DNA of 64,000 nucleotides from JANWHQ01 sp963775275 (GTDB taxonomy: Bacteria; Pseudomonadota; Alphaproteobacteria; Caulobacterales; Caulobacteraceae). The position numbers and the translations under genes are program-made. Location of the stretch: contig CAVZII010000005.1 in NCBI GenBank assembly GCA_963775275.1, positions 744,001-808,000 on the forward strand. The letters are read 5' to 3'. Positions 1-7,496 of this stretch are shown here, one piece after another (the stretch's first letter is position 1; each line of letters starts with the position of its first letter). The notes beneath the pieces are model-generated. The model was not told the origin of the DNA and searched no databases. It was given only the letters and a program-made list of their open reading frames with translations.

Positions 1-749
1 TAGGCGCGCGCCTCGGCCGCCGAGGCGGCGGCCTGCTGCTGGGCGACCTCCGCGCCGGTCGCCACGCCGGCGTCGGCGCGGGCTCTGGCCAGCTCCAGCA
101 GCTGGCGCTGGCGGGTCAGCTCGTCCCAGGCCACGGCCTCGCGGCGCTGGAGCGCGCGAAGGGCGATGTAGTGGCTGGCGACCTCGGCGGCGACGGCGAC
201 CTGAAGGTCGCGCCGGCGCCACTGGGCCGACTCGCGGCGGGCCTTGGCGCCCCGCGCCGCGCTGGCCGCGCCGCCGAAGAGGTCGAACTCCCACGAGGCG
301 TCCGCGCCGAGGTGGAAGCTGGAGAACTCCGCGCCCGGCAGGCCGAAGACCGACGGCGCGCCGCCCGCCCCGCCGCCGGCGCCCGGCGGGATCGGGATGG
401 CGTGCTCGCTGATGCGGTTGCGGCTGGCGCTGGTGTCGAGCTGGGCCTGGGGCAGGCGCCGGGCGCCGGCGATCACCTCCTGCTGGCGCGCCTCTTCGAT
501 TCGCTGGGCGGCGGTCTGGAGATCCAGGTTTCCGGCGAGCGCCTGGCCGACCAGCCGGTCGAGCGTCGGATCGCCGAACCGGGTCCACCAGCCGGCGAGG
601 TCAGGCTCGGCCGCGGCGGCGCCCTCCGGCGTCTCGACGAAGGCCGGCGGGGTCGACGACGGCAAGGCCGGCGGCGGGCGGCGGACCGCCGCGCAACCGG
701 CGAGCCCCGCGGCGAGGACGATCGCAAGGACGCTCGAGGCGTGCTTCAT
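1..749 (-). CDS. RND efflux outer membrane lipoprotein, NodT/OprM type (3' end beyond window)
   Basis: Outer membrane factor of a tripartite RND drug-efflux pump, the trimeric channel through which substrates leave the cell. The N-terminus (MKHASSVLAIVLAAGLAGC) is a lipoprotein signal with lipobox LAGC near residue 19. It is followed by the family-typical segments WWTRFGDPTLDRLV and NLDLQTAAQRIEEAR, then WEFDLFGG near residues 145-152. About 249 residues are visible of a usual 460-500; the reading frame is open to the left edge. The ATG overlaps the TGA of the upstream TetR gene (ATGA), so the two are translationally coupled and the repressor probably controls the pump. The membrane-fusion and pump subunits would be expected further left but cannot be seen. 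Confidence 0.88.
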   Translation of the reverse strand, partial: MKHASSVLAIVLAAGLAGCAAVRRPPPALPSSTPPAFVETPEGAAAAEPDLAGWWTRFGDPTLDRLVGQALAGNLDLQTAAQRIEEARQQEVIAGARRLPQAQLDTSASRNRISEHAIPIPPGAGGGAGGAPSVFGLPGAEFSSFHLGADASWEFDLFGGAASAARGAKARRESAQWRRRDLQVAVAAEVASHYIALRALQRREAVAWDELTRQRQLLELARARADAGVATGAEVAQQQAAASAAEARA

Positions 750-1378
750 GGCCTGGGCTCCTCAACCAGCATGCCGCCGAGCACGGTCCTGGCGTGCTGC
801 TCGGCCATGGCCCTGGGATCGAGCGGCGCGACGCCCGCCGGGACGAAGACCTCGTTCCAGATGAAGGCGGTCACCATCGGACCGACCAGGGAGACGGCGT
901 AGAGACGCGCATCGCCGGGCTTCACCTCGCCTGCGGCCTGGGCCCGGGCGATGAGGCCGGAGACCAGGCCAATGGCCTGGGAGACCACCGTCTCGTGCCA
1001 CACCCGGGCCAGATCGGGGAAATTGCGCGACTCGCCGATCACCAACTTCGCCACCGCCGGAAGCCGCGTCCCCGAGGCGATCTCGGCGATCCGCGCCAGG
1101 AACCGGGGGGCGAACTCGGCGAAGCGGCCGCCCGCGGCCTCGGCCATGGCGCGCATCGCCTCGACATTGGGGCTGGCCATGTCGCGGACGACCGCGCGGA
1201 ACAGCTCGTCCTTGGTTTCGAAGTAGAGGTAGAGCGCGCCCTTCGAGATGCCGGCGCGGCGCGCGATCTCGTCCAGCCGCGCAGCGGCGAACCCCTTCTC
1301 GGAGAAGACGTCCAGCGCCGCCGAGACGATCTCGGCAGGGCGGGCGGTCTTGCGGCGGCGCCATCGAGGCCCGGTCAT
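746..1378 (-). CDS. TetR/AcrR family transcriptional repressor
   Basis: DNA-binding repressor of 210 residues, probably controlling the efflux genes downstream. The N-terminal helix-turn-helix has the classic TetR layout (AALDVFSEKGFAAARLDEIA, then ISKGALYLYFETKDELF, residues about 19-60). The C-terminal ligand-binding domain is variable, as usual. ATG 1378 gives the normal family N-terminus; a longer reading frame upstream would run through the operator palindrome and is unlikely. The stop overlaps the start of the efflux lipoprotein gene. An 18-bp palindrome lies 15 bp upstream of the start, suggesting autorepression. Confidence 0.88.
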   Translation of the reverse strand: MTGPRWRRRKTARPAEIVSAALDVFSEKGFAAARLDEIARRAGISKGALYLYFETKDELFRAVVRDMASPNVEAMRAMAEAAGGRFAEFAPRFLARIAEIASGTRLPAVAKLVIGESRNFPDLARVWHETVVSQAIGLVSGLIARAQAAGEVKPGDARLYAVSLVGPMVTAFIWNEVFVPAGVAPLDPRAMAEQHARTVLGGMLVEEPRP

Positions 1379-1392
1379 GGCCAACCTGTAAC

Positions 1393-1410
1393 TAACTGTC
1401 CGGTCAGTTA
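1393..1410. promoter_or_regulatory. Probable TetR operator palindrome
   Basis: The 18-bp near-perfect palindrome taactgtccggtcagtta (arms TAACTG/CAGTTA around TCCGGT) has the form typical of TetR/AcrR operators. Outer flanks (gtaac / ctaac) add a second weaker partial repeat. Its position, 15 bp before the repressor start, would occlude the promoter of the repressor-efflux operon. Confidence 0.7.
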
Positions 1411-1602
1411 CTAACTCGCGACCCGGGCCGGCGCAACCCCTTTTCGGCCGACGACGCGCCGTGCGGCGTCGATCGGCCACGGCCGGCTGACTTGACAACA
1501 GGACGGCGGGCGGCCGAAACGGCGGCCGGTCTTGCACGGTCCTCTGAGGGCGGCGGCGATCGCCGGCGTATTAGGAGGCGACAGCCCTTGGAGCCGCCGG
1601 CG

Positions 1603-2106
1603 ATGTCCCTGCACGCCTTTTGCGAGTGGCTGAGCAACACGCCGCTCAGCCTGCTGATCCAGAACGTGTCGTGGATCATCCCCACGGTGCAGTCGATCCA
1701 CATCCTGTGCATCGCGATCGTGATCTCGTCGGTGTTCATGCTGGACCTGCGGCTGCTGAAGGTCATCGGGCGCGGACAGCCGACCGCCGCCTATGCGAAC
1801 CGGTTCCTGCCGTGGATCTGGATCACCCTGCCGGTCCTCCTGGTCACAGGGTCCATCCTGATCATCGCCGAGCCGGCGCGCTCGCTGGAGAACCCCTCCT
1901 TCCAGCTGAAGATGAGCGTCCTCATCCTGGCGATGATCACGACCTTCGTCTTCCAGCGGCCGCTCGCCAGGGATCCGGCCTTCTGGGAGGAATCCCCCGG
2001 GCGCGAGGTGACCGCCAAGGCGATCGCCCTGCTCTCGCTCGTGCTGTGGATCGTCATCGTCTTCGCCGGGCGCTGGATCGCCTACACCAACACCGCCGGG
2101 GACTAG
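1603..2106 (+). CDS. DUF6644 family integral membrane protein (first of pair)
   Basis: Small inner-membrane protein of 167 residues and unknown function. Four hydrophobic helices are visible; the first carries the family pattern QSIHILCIAIVISSVFMLD followed by LRLL. The conserved membrane His is reminiscent of haem- or metal-binding membrane proteins, but that is inference. Start: ATG 1603 is chosen. An in-frame TTG at 1588 sits 9 nt after a perfect AGGAGG (1573-1578) and would add five residues, so it is a real alternative. It is the first gene of a five-gene operon with a paralogue, a dihaem cytochrome c, a prolyl isomerase and a HupE/UreJ-type protein. Confidence 0.8.
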   Translation: MSLHAFCEWLSNTPLSLLIQNVSWIIPTVQSIHILCIAIVISSVFMLDLRLLKVIGRGQPTAAYANRFLPWIWITLPVLLVTGSILIIAEPARSLENPSFQLKMSVLILAMITTFVFQRPLARDPAFWEESPGREVTAKAIALLSLVLWIVIVFAGRWIAYTNTAGD

Positions 2107-2120
2107 GGAGCGCCCGCCGA

Positions 2121-2615
2121 ATGGAAGCTTTTTTCCAATGGCTTCACGACACGCCGACCGCCACGGCGATCCGTGAGAGCGGGACGTTGTTCCCGTGGAT
2201 CGAGTCGGTCCATGTGCTGGCGATCACCCTCGTGGTCGGATCGATCAGCATCGTCGACCTGAGGCTTCTGGGCGTGGCCTCCAAGCATCGCTCGGTGACC
2301 CGTCTCACCAACGAGGTGCTGCCGGTCACCTGGGTCGCCTTCGTGGTGGCTGCGACCGCCGGCGCGCTGCTGTTCTCGTCCAACGCGGTCAAGTACAGCC
2401 ACAACTTCGACTTCCAGGCCAAGATGGCCCTGATGCTCGTGGCCTTCTTCAACATGCTGGTGTTCCACTTCATCACCTCACGGAACATCAGCGCGTGGGA
2501 CGAGGCCCCCCGGACTCCAGCGCCGGTCAAGGTGGCCGGCGGCCTGTCGCTGGGGCTGTGGATCGCCATCATCGTCTTCGCGCGGTGGGTCGGCTTCACC
2601 ATGAGCGCCTTCTGA
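2121..2615 (+). CDS. DUF6644 family integral membrane protein (second of pair)
   Basis: Paralogue of the preceding gene: 164 residues, same four-helix layout, same motif (ESVHVLAITLVVGSISIVD, then LRLLG). An extra His lies in helix 3 (NMLVFHFITSRN). It begins 14 nt after the upstream stop and ends 9 nt before the cytochrome gene, so co-transcription is very likely. Two diverged copies side by side suggest a heterodimeric membrane module, perhaps a quinol- or haem-linked partner of the cytochrome. The function is not established. Confidence 0.8.
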   Translation: MEAFFQWLHDTPTATAIRESGTLFPWIESVHVLAITLVVGSISIVDLRLLGVASKHRSVTRLTNEVLPVTWVAFVVAATAGALLFSSNAVKYSHNFDFQAKMALMLVAFFNMLVFHFITSRNISAWDEAPRTPAPVKVAGGLSLGLWIAIIVFARWVGFTMSAF

Positions 2616-2624
2616 ACCGGCGCC

Positions 2625-3386
2625 ATGGGCGCCCTGGACTGGATCCGCAGCAACCCGCGCACCACCGGCCTGGGGGCCGCAGCGATGCTGGCGCTGGCCG
2701 TGCTGATCGGCGTCGCCGTCCACGACCGACAGATGGATGCGCGGCTGCTCGAGACCGACGCCGACCTGCTGCCGTCCAAGCCTGACCTGGTCCATTACGC
2801 CGAGGGCCTGGCGAAGCCGGCCTTCCGCAGCCACTGCGCCTCATGCCACGGCGCGGACATGAAGGGGGAACAGGCCAAGGGCGCCCCCAACCTCACCGAT
2901 CGGATCTGGCTCTACGACGATGGCGGCGTGGCCGACATCGAGCGGACGATCCTCTATGGAATCCGCTCGGGCGACGGCAAGGCGCGCAACATCACCGACA
3001 TGCCCGCGCTCGGCCGGACCTTCCAGCTGGATGACACGGAGGTGCGCGACGCGGCGACCTATGTGCTGTCGCTCACCCGGCCCGAGGCGGACACTGGGGC
3101 CGTCCAGCGGGGCTCGGCGATCTTCCAGGGCAAGGGCAGCTGCTACGACTGCCACTCGACCGACGCCTCGGGCAATCCGGACTATGGCGCGCCCGCCTTC
3201 ACCGACAGCGATTGGCTCTACGGCGGCGACTTCGAGACCGTCTACAAGTCCGTCTACAGCGGCCGCCACGGCGTGTGCCCGGCCTGGTTCGCCAAGCTGA
3301 AGCCCGCAGTGATCCGGGCGCTGGCGCTTTACATCCACGAGGTCTCGATGGGCCCGAAGGCGCAGGGAGGAGCCGCCCATGGCTGA
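2625..3386 (+). CDS. Membrane-anchored dihaem cytochrome c, CcoP-like, with probable His/Cys second haem
   Basis: Periplasmic electron-transfer protein of 253 residues. An N-terminal membrane anchor (residues about 14-32) is followed by two cytochrome c domains with haem-attachment motifs CASCH (71-75) and CYDCH (173-177). Both domains resemble the tandem domains of cbb3-oxidase subunit CcoP (GAPNLTD.IWLY and GAPAFTDSDWLYGG). The first domain keeps the axial Met (ITDMPALG). In the second, the position that is normally GVMPAW reads GRHGVCPAW, placing Cys218 as the likely sixth ligand. His/Cys haems are known in SoxA and TsdA-type sulfur enzymes. No oxidase subunit is nearby. The gene overlaps the next by 8 nt. 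Confidence 0.88.
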   Translation: MGALDWIRSNPRTTGLGAAAMLALAVLIGVAVHDRQMDARLLETDADLLPSKPDLVHYAEGLAKPAFRSHCASCHGADMKGEQAKGAPNLTDRIWLYDDGGVADIERTILYGIRSGDGKARNITDMPALGRTFQLDDTEVRDAATYVLSLTRPEADTGAVQRGSAIFQGKGSCYDCHSTDASGNPDYGAPAFTDSDWLYGGDFETVYKSVYSGRHGVCPAWFAKLKPAVIRALALYIHEVSMGPKAQGGAAHG

Positions 3387-4326
3387 TCAGGTCCCGGACC
3401 ACGACCCGATCGACGATTGGCTGGGCGCGCACATCCCGATCCTGCGCCAGGGCTCGCGCCGTTCGCTGGTGGTCTATGCCGCGGGCGCGCTGATCGGCCT
3501 GGCGCTGGCGGGCGTGGCGCTGTTCACGGCCAAGGGGACCTCGGTCAGGACCTTCCCGCCCGAGGACGTGGCCCTGGTCAACGGGCGGCAGATCCTGCGC
3601 AGCGACTTCCGCACCCAGCTGCAGATCGAGACCGGCCTGCCCTTCGCCCAGACCACCATGGCCCAGCGCCGCAAGGTGCTGAAGGAGATGATCGACGAGG
3701 AGCTGCAGGTGCAGCGAGGCCTGGAGGTGGACCTGGCCTCGACCGACCCGGACGTGCGCGCGGCCATGGTCGCGGGCGTCGACCTGCAGGTGGACGCCGA
3801 CGTCATCTCCCAGCAGCCGACCGAGGCGGCGCTGCATGACTATTATGAGAAGCACATCGAGAAGTACTCCTCCGACGGCGTGATGCGGATCCGCGACCTG
3901 GTGATGCCGATCGGGACCGGCGATCCGGCTGCGGCCATGGCGAGGGCCCAGCAGGCCTCCGACGAGATCACCCGCGGGGGGAACCTCGATGCGCTGATGG
4001 CCAAGTACGACCTCAAGGACTCCGGCCGCATCGACCTGGGCGACAACTTCGACTTCGCGGTGAAGGCCAAGCTCGGCGAGGACGTCTACAAGGCGTCGGA
4101 GCACCTCAAGCCCGGCCAGGCGTCGATCCCGGTCAAGCAGCCCGACGGCATCCACGTGATCCTGATGGTGCGGAGAATCCCCTCGGTGAAGCTCGACTAC
4201 GCCAAGGCGGAGAACAACGTCTGGAACGACTACAAGCGCGAGGCGCGCGATAAGGTCGAGGCGGCGAACCTGAAGTACCTGAGGGGCCGCGCCGACATCG
4301 TCACCGCCCCGGAGTTCCGCCAATGA
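3379..4326 (+). CDS. Membrane-anchored peptidyl-prolyl cis-trans isomerase, PpiC/SurA-like
   Basis: Periplasmic folding catalyst of 315 residues. One transmembrane anchor lies at about 29-49 (SLVVYAAGALIGLALAGVAL). A SurA-type N-terminal helical part follows (FPPEDVALVNGRQILRSDF, then VLKEMIDEELQVQRGLE). The parvulin-like domain spans about 165-285 (RIRDLVMPIG, LKPGQASIPVKQPDGIHVI). It overlaps the cytochrome gene by 8 nt and the HupE-like gene by 4 nt, so translation is coupled. Within this operon it may assist maturation of the cytochrome or the HupE-like ectodomain; that role is inferred from context only. Confidence 0.82.
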   Translation: MADQVPDHDPIDDWLGAHIPILRQGSRRSLVVYAAGALIGLALAGVALFTAKGTSVRTFPPEDVALVNGRQILRSDFRTQLQIETGLPFAQTTMAQRRKVLKEMIDEELQVQRGLEVDLASTDPDVRAAMVAGVDLQVDADVISQQPTEAALHDYYEKHIEKYSSDGVMRIRDLVMPIGTGDPAAAMARAQQASDEITRGGNLDALMAKYDLKDSGRIDLGDNFDFAVKAKLGEDVYKASEHLKPGQASIPVKQPDGIHVILMVRRIPSVKLDYAKAENNVWNDYKREARDKVEAANLKYLRGRADIVTAPEFRQ

Positions 4327-5540
4327 GCCGCTGGCGGCGCGTGCTGGTCCTCGGCCTCGCCCTGGTCCTCGCCTCTGCGGCCGGCGCCCAGGCCCACACC
4401 AAGAGCGAGACCCACTCGGTCTGGCGGATCGTCGGCGACGTGGTGCACGTCACCTGGTCGGTGCCGGACATCGAGGCCAAGCGCCTGGCGACTCCGGACG
4501 GGCAGATGCCGTCCGACACGCGGCTCGGCGACTACATCGCCAGCCATGCCTCGGTGCTGAACGGCAAGACGCCCTGTCCCAGGGTGGGCGGCGTGCAGCC
4601 GACCGCGGCCTCCACCGGCTTCCGCAGATTCGAGTTCACGTTCCGCTGCCCGTCCGACAAGGACATGAAGCTGCACTCGGACGTCTACTTCGACCTCGTG
4701 CCCTCGCACGTGACCTTCGCCCAGGTCGTGACCTCCAACGGCGACTTCGTCGAGCAGCTGTTCACCAGGGACGCGCGCACCCTGGACGCCACCGCCGTCT
4801 CGGGCGGCGGGCGGCTGCAAAACGCCAGCTTCTTCGAGTTCATCAGGATGGGGATGTTCCACATCTTCACCGGCGTGGACCACATGTCCTTCATCCTGGG
4901 ATTCATCATCCTGGCCCGGAAGCTGCGGGACCTGCTGTTCGTGGTCACCGGCTTCACCATCGGACACAGCCTGACCCTGGCCCTGGCGGTGACCGGGCTC
5001 GTGCGCCCGCACGCCGAATACATCGACGCCCTGATCGGGCTCACCATCGCGCTCGTGGGCGCCGAGAACATCGCGGTCGCCAGCCGGCGGCCGGCCGTGG
5101 TCGGGTTCAGCATCATCGGCCTTCTGGGGCTGATGGCCGTCGGCAAGATCCTGGGGCTGGGCGGGCTCCCGCCGCTCCTGCTCCTGGGCGCGGCCCTGTT
5201 CACCTCGAACTACATGATGGTCTCGGGCCATCTGCGCGACGCGGCGCGGATCCGCCTGGTGGTGACCTTGATGTTCGGCCTGATCCACGGCTTCGGCTTC
5301 GCCGCCAACCTCCTGGACGAGCGATTGCCCAAAGGGCGCCTGGCGGAGCTGATCGTGGGCTTCAATGTCGGCGTCGAGATCGGCCAGCTGTGCGTGGTGA
5401 TGGCCGTGATCGGCGCCGTCGCCCTGCTGGCGAAGGTGAAGCTGACCCTGCCGCGGCCGGTGGTGATCGACTTCGTGTCGGCGGGGCTGGTGGGCTTCGG
5501 CCTGTTCCTGTTCGTCACCCGCGGCTACGCGACGATCTGA
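4323..5540 (+). CDS. HupE/UreJ-2 family membrane protein with periplasmic N-terminal domain
   Basis: Membrane protein of 405 residues. It has a cleavable signal peptide (ends ASAAGAQA), a periplasmic domain of about 150 residues, then a C-terminal HupE/UreJ-2 domain of six to seven helices. Diagnostic motifs are HIFTGVDHMSFILGF, FTIGHSLTLALAV, GLIHGFGFA and FNVGVEIGQL; the His/Asp residues in these are the presumed metal-binding positions. Related HupE/UreJ proteins handle nickel, but this large two-domain subfamily is uncharacterised. Last gene of the operon; its ATG overlaps the TGA of the isomerase gene. Confidence 0.85.
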   Translation: MSRWRRVLVLGLALVLASAAGAQAHTKSETHSVWRIVGDVVHVTWSVPDIEAKRLATPDGQMPSDTRLGDYIASHASVLNGKTPCPRVGGVQPTAASTGFRRFEFTFRCPSDKDMKLHSDVYFDLVPSHVTFAQVVTSNGDFVEQLFTRDARTLDATAVSGGGRLQNASFFEFIRMGMFHIFTGVDHMSFILGFIILARKLRDLLFVVTGFTIGHSLTLALAVTGLVRPHAEYIDALIGLTIALVGAENIAVASRRPAVVGFSIIGLLGLMAVGKILGLGGLPPLLLLGAALFTSNYMMVSGHLRDAARIRLVVTLMFGLIHGFGFAANLLDERLPKGRLAELIVGFNVGVEIGQLCVVMAVIGAVALLAKVKLTLPRPVVIDFVSAGLVGFGLFLFVTRGYATI

Positions 5541-5545
5541 GCGCT

Positions 5546-5561
5546 GCGCGCCCGGGCGCGC
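5546..5561. repeat. Perfect 16-bp GC palindrome between convergent genes
   Basis: GCGCGCCCGGGCGCGC is fully self-complementary and sits between the ends of the HupE-like gene and the YdcH-like gene. It could act as a two-way stop hairpin, but no T-run follows on either strand. Confidence 0.4.
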
Positions 5562-5573
5562 GACGCGGGCCGC

Positions 5574-5789
5574 TCAGGCGATGATGTCGGGGGTCAGCTG
5601 GTCCTCGAGCACCGCGATCTGGTCGCGCAGCGCCAGCTTCTTCTTCTTCAGCCGGGCGATCCGGATCTGGTCGCGATGACCGCCGGACTCCAGCGCGGCC
5701 ACGGCGGCGTCGAGGTCCTGGTGCTCCTGGCGCAGGTTTGCGATGCGGGCTCGGAGGGTCTCGGCGTCGGGCTTGGGCTCATCGCTCAT
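5574..5789 (-). CDS. YdcH/DUF465 family small coiled-coil protein
   Basis: Seventy-one residues, almost entirely helical and charged (LRARIANLRQEHQDLDAAVA, then IRIARLKKKKLALRDQIAVLE). This matches the YdcH/DUF465 pattern, including the conserved LKKKKLxLRDQI stretch. Function in bacteria is not established. It lies upstream of rpmJ on the same strand direction order (rpmJ first, 40 nt gap), so the two may share a transcript. Confidence 0.85.
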   Translation of the reverse strand: MSDEPKPDAETLRARIANLRQEHQDLDAAVAALESGGHRDQIRIARLKKKKLALRDQIAVLEDQLTPDIIA

Positions 5790-5829
5790 CGGCGCGCCCT
5801 TCCTGACCGACAGGCCCGAAGGCCGAGGA

Positions 5830-5955
5830 TCAGCCCTGCCGAGCCTTGTAGCGCGGATCGGTCTTGTTGATCACGTAGAGCCGGCCCTTGCGGCGCACGA
5901 GCTTGCAGTCGCGATGGCGGGTCTTGAGCGACTTGAGCGAGCTTCTGACCTTCAT
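5830..5955 (-). CDS. rpmJ: 50S ribosomal protein L36
   Basis: Forty-one-residue basic protein of the large ribosomal subunit: MKVRSSLKSLKTRHRDCK, then VRRKGRLYVINKTDPRYKARQG split over the C-terminal half. It has one Cys only and lacks the four-ligand zinc ribbon, so it is the zinc-free (C-minus) type common in Caulobacterales. The start is ATG 5955. The region upstream (5956-6190) carries no other gene and presumably its promoter. Confidence 0.93.
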   Translation of the reverse strand: MKVRSSLKSLKTRHRDCKLVRRKGRLYVINKTDPRYKARQG

Positions 5956-6214
5956 GACGGCACTCTCTGCGGCCGGCGCGGCCGGCAAAGGGGTTCGGGA
6001 AAGCGGGCGCATATAGGGCCCGGGGCGCTCAAAGTCAAATCAACCCGGGCCGTTCCGGCGGCAGGGCAGAAGGCCCGCCGGAGCGCCTGGCGATCGGCCG
6101 GGACCGCACCTTCGTGCGGATGGTTGGGGCGAAGAGCTCCCGACCGCGATTGCCGGGACGGACGGCGCGCCGCAAGATGGCGGAGCCGCCATGGGGCGGA
6201 CGGCGCGGGCGCAG

Positions 6215-7453
6215 ATGGATCGACGGCTCTTCCTCCTGTCCGGGCTTGCGGGCGCCGCCGATCCGAAGGCGCTGGTGCGCGCGGCCGCGGACCCGGCGCC
6301 GGTGACCGACTCGGGCGACCCGGCCTTCGACGCCTGGGCGCAGGACTTCGTGGCCCGGGCCGTGGGCGCGGGCTGGTCCGAGGCCCTGCTGCGCGCCCAG
6401 TTCGCGGGGCTGGCCCCCGATCCCAAGGTGATCGCCGCCGACCACCGCCAGCCCGAGTTCAGCCGCCCCGTCGGGGACTACATGCGCGCGGCGGTCTCGC
6501 CCGGCCGGATCCAGACCGGCAAGCAGAAGGCGGCCGAGCAGGCCGCCTGGCTCGACAGGATCGTGGGCCGGTTCGGCGTGAACCCCGACATCCTGGTGGC
6601 GATCTGGGGCGTGGAGAGCGGCTTCGGAGCGGTCCAGGGCGATTTCGACGTGATCCGCTCCTTGGCGACCCTCGCCGCGGACGGCCGGCGCCGGGCCTGG
6701 GCCGAGGGGGAGCTGTTCGCCGCGTTGAGGATCGTCGGCGCGGGCCTCGCGACGCGGGCGGCGCTGAAGGGCTCGTGGGCCGGAGCGATGGGCCAGACCC
6801 AGCTCGAGCCCGGGGAGTTCCTGGTCCGGGCGCAGGACATCGACGGCGACGGGCGCGCCGACATCTGGGGCTCGTCCGCCGACGCGCTCGGCTCGACGGC
6901 CGACATCCTGAACGCCGCCGGCTGGGTTCGCGGTGCGAGCTGGGCGCACGAGGCGGTCCTGCCGCCGGCCTTCGACTACGGCCTGACCGAGGGCCCGAGA
7001 CATCCGCCGGCCTGGTGGGCCGCGCTCGGCGTGCGCCGCGCGGACGGCCAGGCCTGGAGCGCGGCGGACGCGGGCCAGGACTGCCAGCTCGTGGCGCCCG
7101 CCGGGGCGGGAGGGCCCGCCTTCCTGCTGTTCCCCAACCACTTCGTCATCCGCGCCTACAACAACTCCACCAGCTACGCCCTGGCCGTCGGCCTGATCGC
7201 CGATGGGGTGGCCGGCGCGCCGCCGCTGACCGTCGCCTGGCCGAAGGAGGCGCCGATCTCGCTGGAGGACCGCCAGGGCGCGCAGAAGGCCCTGGCGGCG
7301 CTGGGGTTCGATCCGGGCGCGCCCGACGGGCTGATCGGCACGCGCACCCGCGCTTCGCTGAGGGGCTGGCAGGCGGCCCGCGGGCTGGTCGCGGACGGGC
7401 ACCTGACGGTCGATCTCGCCGGGCGGCTGCAGCAGGAGGCGGCGGCCCACTGA
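6215..7453 (+). CDS. Lytic murein transglycosylase, MltB family (first of tandem pair)
   Basis: Peptidoglycan-cleaving enzyme making 1,6-anhydro-muramyl ends in the periplasm. The N-terminus MDRRLFLLSGLAGAA is a twin-arginine-like signal. The MltB/SLT-2 catalytic domain (about 30-325) contains the catalytic Glu134 in IWGVESGFG, the GAMGQTQLEPGEF motif and FPNHFVIRAYNNSTSYAL. A peptidoglycan-binding repeat closes the protein (ALGFDPGAPDGLIGTRTRAS). An in-frame ATG at 6191 would add eight residues before the signal and is less likely. The next gene is a paralogue 43 nt downstream. Confidence 0.9.
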   Translation: MDRRLFLLSGLAGAADPKALVRAAADPAPVTDSGDPAFDAWAQDFVARAVGAGWSEALLRAQFAGLAPDPKVIAADHRQPEFSRPVGDYMRAAVSPGRIQTGKQKAAEQAAWLDRIVGRFGVNPDILVAIWGVESGFGAVQGDFDVIRSLATLAADGRRRAWAEGELFAALRIVGAGLATRAALKGSWAGAMGQTQLEPGEFLVRAQDIDGDGRADIWGSSADALGSTADILNAAGWVRGASWAHEAVLPPAFDYGLTEGPRHPPAWWAALGVRRADGQAWSAADAGQDCQLVAPAGAGGPAFLLFPNHFVIRAYNNSTSYALAVGLIADGVAGAPPLTVAWPKEAPISLEDRQGAQKALAALGFDPGAPDGLIGTRTRASLRGWQAARGLVADGHLTVDLAGRLQQEAAAH

Positions 7454-7496
7454 GCCGCAGTTCCTTGTTCATCCGGCGCGGGCTAGCATCCGCGCC

